A stretch of DNA of 12,036 bases from JADJPL01 sp964607915 (GTDB taxonomy: Bacteria > Bacteroidota > Bacteroidia > Chitinophagales > Saprospiraceae). Positions 7,520 to 12,036 of the stretch are shown here, piece after piece (position 1 is the stretch's first letter; the number at the start of each line of letters is the position of its first letter). The notes under the pieces were generated by a model, which did not search any database, had not been told where the DNA came from, and saw only the letters and a list, made by a program, of their open reading frames with translations. A program made the position numbers and the translations under genes. The stretch is taken from NCBI GenBank assembly GCA_964607915.1, contig CAZSMU010000121.1:1-12036 (forward strand). Reading direction: 5' to 3'.

Positions 7520-8005
7520 TTAGCCTGCCATCAAGTTTGGGTTGTCCCAGTCGGTTTTGCCGGATTCCAGGATTTGTTCCGGGGTCACCGGTTGGTTAGC
7601 CAGGGTTTTGATGATATCATAGGTAGTGACGATCCCCACGAGTTCCTCGTTTTTGACCACGGGGATGGCGTGGAATCGGTTGACCAGGAAGATTTCGAGG
7701 GCGACGTTGATTCGGTCATCGGGGTCAAGTTTGGCGAGGCCCTTGGTCATGATATCTTCGGCGCTGAAAGCCCGGAGGCGTGCGTAGTTCACGAAGCGAT
7801 CCTCGTCATTGGGGCTGAACCCTCGCAGGAAGTGGAGAAAGTCCGACTTGGAGATGATGCCTACCAGTTCTTTGAAGCGTACCACGGGCAGGTGGTGGAT
7901 GTTGTGTTCGTCAAAAATTTCTTTGACGAGGGTGAGCTTGTCTGCAGGATTGACCGTTAGCAGTTCGGTGCTCATGATGGTTTTGACGGGGGCGAGAATG
8001 TTCAT
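7520..8005 (-). CDS. tandem CBS-domain protein
   Basis: This 161-residue protein is essentially a single Bateman module: CBS1 at about 7-60 (HHLPVV at 37-42, LVGIISKSDF at 47-56) and CBS2 at about 83-137 (DIMTKGL at 84-90, FHAIPVV at 111-117, LVGIVTTYDI at 122-131). CBS pairs bind adenine nucleotides such as AMP, ATP or S-adenosylmethionine and regulate a partner by conformational change; no output domain is fused here. It is the first gene of a minus-strand pair, with the ThDP enzyme 29 bp downstream, so regulation of that enzyme by a nucleotide signal is a reasonable hypothesis. Free-standing CBS proteins are also common with unrelated neighbours. The ATG at 8005 is chosen, which leaves a six-residue lead before the first CBS strand. 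An alternative ATG at residue 11 would cut into CBS1. Confidence 0.9.
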   Translation of the reverse strand: MNILAPVKTIMSTELLTVNPADKLTLVKEIFDEHNIHHLPVVRFKELVGIISKSDFLHFLRGFSPNDEDRFVNYARLRAFSAEDIMTKGLAKLDPDDRINVALEIFLVNRFHAIPVVKNEELVGIVTTYDIIKTLANQPVTPEQILESGKTDWDNPNLMAG

Positions 8006-8181
8006 ATACGAAAAATTTTACAATGGTTCAATAGTTTCTGGAGCGCGATTCGAAGCCGGTTGATTTAAACTGATTTGCCTGTGTACTTGTTGAAGCCGCT
8101 GTGCAACAGGGTATATTCAAGGCTGGCCGAGGGGGGAGTATCCTTTCCCTGGTTTATCGTTTAGCTAATTTCGGCTTAAAA

Positions 8182-8209
8182 TTTTTCAAAAAACAATTTT
8201 TTCAAAAAA
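8182..8209. repeat. two direct copies of TTTTTCAAAAAA, 16-bp period
   Basis: The 12-mer occurs at 8182-8193 and again at 8198-8209, start to start 16 bp. Each copy is itself close to palindromic. It may reflect curved AT-rich promoter DNA rather than a specific protein site. Confidence 0.4.
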
Positions 8210-8249
8210 ATATTTTGCACAAAAAACATAAAAGCACGTAGTCGAAAAA

Positions 8250-8257
8250 TACTTTTG
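8250..8257 (+). promoter_or_regulatory. TAnnTTTG -7 box upstream of the reductase/EamA unit
   Basis: TACTTTTG matches the Bacteroidota -7 consensus TAnnTTTG exactly and continues into CAAAA, giving the palindrome TTTTGCAAAA. No TTG stands at the usual 19-21 bases upstream. The leader to the ATG at 8353 would be about 85-90 bases. Confidence 0.4.
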
Positions 8258-8352
8258 CAAAATACCCTTTATACAAACAAAATAGCAAATTTTTCGAGCG
8301 GAGGGGCAAAGGCAAATCTTATTTGCGGGTATGATAAAAATCATTGAAAACC

Positions 8353-9405
8353 ATGCGGATTATTGACGGGAAAAAACCGATTCTAGTGACGGGTGCCGGG
8401 GGCTACATTGCTTCCTGGCTGATCGAATATTTATTGGAGGACGGCTACCACGTGCGCGGGACGGTACGCGGGAAGCCGGGTCAGGGCCAGCCGGTCCACT
8501 TAGCGCGCATGGTAGAGAAGAGCCAGGGTCGTCTGGAGCTTTTTGAGGCCGATTTGCTGCGCCACGGATCTTTTCACAAAGCGATGGAAGGCTGTGAACT
8601 GGTGTTTCACACAGCTTCGCCTTTCAAGATACAGGGGGTTCGCGACCCGCAGCGCGAGTTGATAGATCCGGCTTTAGAGGGTACGCGCAACGTACTCTAC
8701 ACGGTAGAAGAGACGCCCTCTGTGCAGCGGGTGGTGCTTACGTCCAGCGTAGCGGCCATTTACGGCGATGCGCGGGAAGTAGAAGACCAGCCCAACCGGA
8801 CGTTCACGGAGCAGAGCTGGAATACGAGTTCCAGCCTTCAGCATCAGCCCTATCCGTATTCCAAGACGCTGGCGGAGAAGGAAGCATGGAAGATAGCGGA
8901 CAATCAGATGCGATGGGATCTGGTGGTGATGAACCCAGCGTTTGTGCTGGGGCCTTCTCTGAGCCGGCGTACGGATTCGATGAGCATCGGCTTTCTGTTG
9001 TCCATGCTAAAAGGACAGTTCAAGTCGGGTGCTGCGGCTGCTCACTACGGGGTGGTAGATGTGCGGGACGTAGCGCAGGCGCACATTGCAGCCGGCTTTG
9101 TGCCGGGTGCTTCGGGGCGGAATATTCTATGCGCCGGCACGTTGAGCATGTTGGAGATGGCGGAGATTATTCGAAAAGAATACGGGAACCGCTTTCCTTT
9201 GCCCACCCGGGAGGCACCCAAGTGGCTGCTTCAGCTCTTTGCTCCGATGTTGGGCATAACCCGGCGTTTCATCCGGGATAACGTCGGTTACCCGTTGGCG
9301 TTTGACCATAGCCGGAGTATTCGGGAGCTTTCGGTAAAATACCGCCCCGTACAGGAGACGCTGCTCGACCAGACGGCTCAATTGCTTCAGGATGGGCTTT
9401 GTTAA
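8353..9405 (+). CDS. NAD(P)-dependent epimerase/aldehyde reductase (DFR-like extended SDR)
   Basis: This 350-residue cytoplasmic extended short-chain dehydrogenase resembles plant dihydroflavonol reductase/cinnamoyl-CoA reductase and yeast Gre2-type carbonyl reductases. The coenzyme motif TGAGGYIAS (13-21) opens a Rossmann fold, and VRGTVRG (34-40) matches the VRxTVR segment that favours NADP(H) in this subfamily. Catalytic residues are S131/S132 in VLTSSVAA and Y167-x3-K171 (YPYSK). The likely reaction is NADPH-dependent reduction of an aldehyde or ketone, with unknown substrate; NDP-sugar epimerisation is less likely given the DFR-like features. ATG at 8353 is preferred. A TTG three codons earlier (8344) would add MKT without added family support. 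The end overlaps the EamA transporter gene by 14 bp, indicating one operon with translational coupling. Confidence 0.87.
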   Translation: MRIIDGKKPILVTGAGGYIASWLIEYLLEDGYHVRGTVRGKPGQGQPVHLARMVEKSQGRLELFEADLLRHGSFHKAMEGCELVFHTASPFKIQGVRDPQRELIDPALEGTRNVLYTVEETPSVQRVVLTSSVAAIYGDAREVEDQPNRTFTEQSWNTSSSLQHQPYPYSKTLAEKEAWKIADNQMRWDLVVMNPAFVLGPSLSRRTDSMSIGFLLSMLKGQFKSGAAAAHYGVVDVRDVAQAHIAAGFVPGASGRNILCAGTLSMLEMAEIIRKEYGNRFPLPTREAPKWLLQLFAPMLGITRRFIRDNVGYPLAFDHSRSIRELSVKYRPVQETLLDQTAQLLQDGLC

Positions 9406-10333
9406 GCGCAGGGTGGCTACGACCGGTTCTGTGCATTACGACCGTTCACAGATTTTTGCAGCCGGTCTGATTCTCTTGAGTGCGCTTTGTTTTTCGGCTA
9501 AAGCGGTGATGATTAAGCTGGCGTATCGGTATGACGTGGACAGTATCTCGTTGCTTGCCCTTCGCATGATGTTTGCCCTGCCCTTCTTTTTGTTCGTGAT
9601 TTGGCGTACGCGTTCCAAAGGTGACCCGGTGTTACGCGCCCGGTTCGGGGAACTGGTGCCGGTCTTCATGTTCGGGCTATTAGGGTATTATTTTGCCAGT
9701 TTGTACGACTTTATGGGGCTCCAATACGTCACGGCTTCCCTTGAGCGGCTGATTCTGTTTTTATACCCTACGATAGTGTTGCTGATTACAGCGATACTCT
9801 TTGGAAAAAAAATCAGTCGGGTACAGGTTATTGCGCTGTTTTTGACCTATGCGGGCATTGCGCTGGCTTTCCTTGACGGCGGGCAGGTACTTCAGGGCAG
9901 CCATATTGCGTATGGGGGATTTTTGATTTTTCTAAGTGCCATAACGTACGCCCTGTACATGGTAGGCGCTTCGATTCTGTTGCCCCGTTTTGGATCCATG
10001 CGCTATACGGCTCTGGCCGTATCGGCCGGGTGCGTGGCGATTCTCATCCACCACGGCATTGCGTATCAGTGGGCGTTGTGGCATTTCAGGCCGGAGGTTT
10101 ACATACTCTGTCTTTTAATGGCTTTGTTTTCGACGGTTTTGCCGGTATTTTTAGTCAGCGAGGGGATTCGTAGAATAGGCGCTTCCAACGCCGCTATCAT
10201 TTCCAGCATTGGGCCCATATCTACGATTGTATTGGGATATTGGCTTTTGGGGGAAAGTTTTGGGGTCTGGCAACTCGCCGGTACGCTTGTGGTTTCGGCG
10301 GGTGTTGCGTATATCAGTTTGGCAAAAAGTTGA
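9392..10333 (+). CDS. EamA/DMT-family transporter (ten-helix permease)
   Basis: This 313-residue inner-membrane protein has two tandem EamA repeats of five helices: the first about residues 22-162, the second about 172-311. The second repeat shows the familiar ending: SNAAIISSIGPISTIVLGYWLLGE (265-288), then a last helix GTLVVSAGVAYIS (297-309). The first has the matching LERLILFLYP and ILFGKKIS segments (117-142). Members of the drug/metabolite transporter superfamily export amino acids, sugars, nucleosides or toxic metabolites, and the cargo cannot be told from sequence. The ATG at 9392 lies inside the 3' end of the reductase gene (14-bp overlap), so translation is probably coupled and the cargo may relate to the reductase product. 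A GTG at 9413 is a possible later start. The gene ends with TGA. Confidence 0.9.
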   Translation: MGFVKRRVATTGSVHYDRSQIFAAGLILLSALCFSAKAVMIKLAYRYDVDSISLLALRMMFALPFFLFVIWRTRSKGDPVLRARFGELVPVFMFGLLGYYFASLYDFMGLQYVTASLERLILFLYPTIVLLITAILFGKKISRVQVIALFLTYAGIALAFLDGGQVLQGSHIAYGGFLIFLSAITYALYMVGASILLPRFGSMRYTALAVSAGCVAILIHHGIAYQWALWHFRPEVYILCLLMALFSTVLPVFLVSEGIRRIGASNAAIISSIGPISTIVLGYWLLGESFGVWQLAGTLVVSAGVAYISLAKS

Positions 10334-10377
10334 GAGTAGGCTTTTCGGGAGGGGACAGCGAGGGGTATTTTCGCAAG

Positions 10378-10409
10378 GCTGAAAAATCGGACAGATTAGT
10401 TCTTTCAGC
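10378..10409. repeat. 7-bp inverted repeat upstream of araA
   Basis: GCTGAAA (10378-10384) and TTTCAGC (10403-10409) are perfect inverted arms separated by 18 bases, centred 24 bp apart, ending one base before the -7 box at 10411. The placement, between -33 and -7, is where a dimeric repressor would bind. A chance repeat cannot be excluded. Confidence 0.4.
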
Positions 10410-10410
10410 G

Positions 10411-10418
10411 TAACTTTG
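10411..10418 (+). promoter_or_regulatory. TAnnTTTG -7 box of araA
   Basis: TAACTTTG is an exact -7 match, 25 bases before the araA ATG, so the leader would be very short (about 15-20 bases). Immediately after it lies ATTTTGCAAAA with the same TTTTGCAAAA decamer (10421-10430) seen at the reductase promoter. No clear -33 TTG is present, as at 8250. A short leader implies translation without a Shine-Dalgarno, usual in this phylum. Confidence 0.5.
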
Positions 10419-10442
10419 AATTTTGCAAAAATAGTACGACGT

Positions 10443-11933
10443 ATGTCTGGACTCAAACAATACGAAGCCTGGTTTCTGACCGGTAGCCAGCACTTGTACG
10501 GAGAAGAGGCCCTTGCGCAAGTAGCTGCGCACTCCCGGGCCATTGCCGCTGCCCTGAACGAAGCCGAAGCCATTCCGGTGCAGATTATATTCAAGCCTGT
10601 ATTAACCACAGCGGAAGCGATATACCGGATGGTACAGGAAGCGAACAGCGCGGATGCCTGTATCGGGATAATCACCTGGATGCATACATTCTCCCCGGCC
10701 AAGATGTGGATCAACGGGTTGAAGATATTGGCTAAACCGCTGCTGCATTTGCACACCCAGTACAACAGTGCTATTCCATGGTCTTCTATAGACATGGATT
10801 TCATGAATCTGAATCAGTCGGCTCACGGCGACAGGGAGTTTGGATTTATCAGCAGCCGGATGGAGTTGCGCCGCAAGGTAGTAGTGGGTCACTGGCAGGA
10901 TGAAGCGCTGCGGAAGCGCGTGGGCATCTGGGCTCGGGCTGCTGCGGGTTGGAGGGAGCTCCAGGGGTTGTGCGTAGCCCGTTTTGGCGATAACATGCGA
11001 GAAGTGGCCGTAACGGAAGGCAATAAAGTATCGGCCCAAATTCAGTTTGGTTTTTCGGTGAACAGCTATGGGATGGGCGACCTGGCGGGCAGCATCCTGT
11101 CGGTCGGCGAAGACAGTGTGGATATCTTGGTCGGTGAGTATGGCGAGGCGTACGATTTGGCTCCCGGTTTGCGGCCTGGCGGGAATCGGCATGCCAGCTT
11201 GCGAGAGGCGGCGCGTATTGAGCTTGGCCTGCGCAATTTTCTGGAGCGGGGAGGTTTCCGGGCGTTTACGGATACCTTTGAGGATTTGCACGGGCTGCGT
11301 CAGCTGCCCGGTATTGCCGTACAGCGCCTGATGGCCGACGGGTACGGTTTTGGGGCGGAGGGCGACTGGAAGACGGCCGCTCTGGTACGGGCGATGAAAG
11401 TAATGGGAGAAGGGCTCAAAGGCGGCAGCACCTTTATGGAAGACTACACTTATCACTTCCAGCCGGGCCAAGACCAGGTGTTGGGCGCGCACATGCTCGA
11501 GATATGCCCGAGCATCGCCTCGGGTAGGCCCTCTTGCGAGATACACCCACTCGGCATCGGGGGCAAGGAAGACCCGGTACGCCTGGTGTTCGACGGGTCT
11601 TCCGGTCCGGCCGTCAATGCCTCTTTGATAGACCTTGGGCATCGTTTCCGCTTACTGGTAAATACAGTAGAGGCTATAGCGCCTGAACAACCCCTTCCCA
11701 GACTGCCGGTGGCCCGGGTGTTGTGGAAGGCATATCCCAATCTGCATACGGCTGCGGCTGCATGGATTTATGCCGGGGGCGCGCACCATACCTGTTTCAG
11801 CCAGTCGCTGGGACCGGAGCACCTCGAAGATTTCTGCGAGATGGCTGGGATTGAATACGTTTTGATTGACGAGCACACTCAGGTGCATCGCTTGCGCCAG
11901 GAATTGCGATGGAACGAGTTATACTATCGTTAA
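10443..11933 (+). CDS. araA: L-arabinose isomerase
   Basis: AraA converts L-arabinose to L-ribulose, the first step of bacterial arabinose catabolism, in the cytoplasm and with Mn2+. The 496-residue product is close to E. coli AraA (500). YEAWFLTGSQHLYG (7-20) matches the family N-terminus. The metal/active-site residues are at nearly the E. coli positions: E306 (GFGAEGDWKTAAL), E333 (FMEDYTYHF), H350 (GAHMLE) and H449 (AGGAHHT). HTQYN (104-108) and the CPSIAS segment (355-360) are also conserved. The ATG at 10443 is chosen; an in-frame TTG at 10416 would add nine residues, overlap the -7 box and break the fit to the family. Tandem stops TAA TAA end the gene. No araB, araD or araC/araR gene is in the window, and downstream DNA is too short to judge. 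The inverted repeat upstream suggests arabinose-responsive repression. Confidence 0.97.
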   Translation: MSGLKQYEAWFLTGSQHLYGEEALAQVAAHSRAIAAALNEAEAIPVQIIFKPVLTTAEAIYRMVQEANSADACIGIITWMHTFSPAKMWINGLKILAKPLLHLHTQYNSAIPWSSIDMDFMNLNQSAHGDREFGFISSRMELRRKVVVGHWQDEALRKRVGIWARAAAGWRELQGLCVARFGDNMREVAVTEGNKVSAQIQFGFSVNSYGMGDLAGSILSVGEDSVDILVGEYGEAYDLAPGLRPGGNRHASLREAARIELGLRNFLERGGFRAFTDTFEDLHGLRQLPGIAVQRLMADGYGFGAEGDWKTAALVRAMKVMGEGLKGGSTFMEDYTYHFQPGQDQVLGAHMLEICPSIASGRPSCEIHPLGIGGKEDPVRLVFDGSSGPAVNASLIDLGHRFRLLVNTVEAIAPEQPLPRLPVARVLWKAYPNLHTAAAAWIYAGGAHHTCFSQSLGPEHLEDFCEMAGIEYVLIDEHTQVHRLRQELRWNELYYR

Positions 11934-11943
11934 TAAGGTTGGA

Positions 11944-11957
11944 GGATACAACTATCC
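11944..11957 (+). terminator. small hairpin after araA
   Basis: GGATA-CAAC-TATCC is a perfect 5-bp stem with a 4-base loop, 10 bp after the araA stop. No T-run follows, so it is a weak terminator candidate. Confidence 0.2.
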
Positions 11958-12002
11958 GGGTGTATCGGGGTGTTTTAGATATAGGTTGTGTGGTAGAATC
12001 TA

Positions 12003-12029
12003 CTCGCTGACCCCTCGCTGACCCCTCGC
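12003..12029. repeat. 11-bp tandem repeat at the right edge
   Basis: CTCGCTGACCC occurs at 12003-12013 and 12014-12024, followed by the partial copy CTCGC (12025-12029). It is in non-coding DNA downstream of araA, about two and a half copies, and stops before the window edge. Confidence 0.8.
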
Positions 12030-12036
12030 AATAAGT

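Larger units (their letters stand above)
8006..8352. other. 347-bp intergenic region between divergent units, AT-rich core
   Basis: No coding sequence is convincing here. The left part (8006-8160) is of mixed composition and includes a possible stem-loop, TGTTG (8088-8092) with CAACA (8104-8108), inside CCTGT (8078-8082) and ACAGG (8106-8110). The middle (about 8160-8290) is strongly AT-rich with A/T tracts, two copies of TTTTTCAAAAAA (8182-8193 and 8198-8209) and the palindrome TTTTGCAAAA (8253-8262). It must hold the promoters of both the CBS and the reductase units. Confidence 0.6.

Noticed and set aside
8331..8366. 11-codon frame (ATG at 8331) overlapping the reductase start, as a possible leader peptide
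   Set aside because: The peptide has no codon pattern suggesting attenuation and there is no terminator-like structure; chance is enough to explain it.
10602..11642. 346-codon open frame on the minus strand opposite araA
   Set aside because: It overlaps araA completely, whose active-site residues are all in place, and its translation is low-complexity and domain-free.
1..12036. Mobile element, phage, CRISPR or defence island
   Set aside because: No transposase, integrase, repeat-spacer pattern, toxin-antitoxin or defence-gene signature was seen on either strand.

Overview
The window looks like ordinary chromosomal DNA from a member of the Bacteroidota, possibly the Cytophagales/Saprospirales side. 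This is inferred from three things: GC-rich coding regions separated by AT-rich intergenic DNA, few recognisable Shine-Dalgarno sequences, and -7 boxes of the TAnnTTTG type (exact matches at 8250-8257 and 10411-10418). The gene families also fit, in particular the GMC oxidoreductase paired with a Tat-exported gluconate-2-dehydrogenase subunit 3. There are no rRNA or tRNA genes, insertion sequences, phage genes or CRISPR arrays.

Layout. On the minus strand, 57-2468 holds a two-gene unit: a GMC-family flavin oxidoreductase with a cysteine cluster, then its likely Tat-targeted small partner. A 121-bp divergent region containing a perfect 17-bp palindrome separates it from a plus-strand gene for a YehP/CoxE-like VWA-domain protein (2590-3747). 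A plus-strand serine hydrolase of the class C beta-lactamase fold with a four-helix C-terminal membrane module follows (3822-5741). It converges, with only 18 bp between, on a minus-strand pair (5760-8005): a two-CBS-domain protein and a ThDP-dependent enzyme resembling ILVBL/HACL2. A 347-bp AT-rich intergenic region (8006-8352) leads to a plus-strand pair: an NADP-type epimerase/aldehyde reductase overlapping by 14 bp an EamA-type transporter (8353-10333). L-arabinose isomerase (10443-11933) is the last gene. The window ends in an 11-bp tandem repeat.

How the genes fit together. Three transcription units look like functional pairs: GMC with its Tat partner (periplasmic oxidation of a sugar or alcohol), CBS with the ThDP lyase, and reductase with EamA transporter. 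AraA begins L-arabinose catabolism, but no kinase, epimerase or AraC/AraR gene is in view, so its pathway partners must be elsewhere or just past the right edge. I saw no convincing multi-gene undescribed system. The points most worth following up are the CBS/HACL2-like pair, the iron-sulfur-like cysteine cluster in the GMC protein, the VWA protein without an adjacent AAA+ ATPase, and several inverted repeats at promoters.
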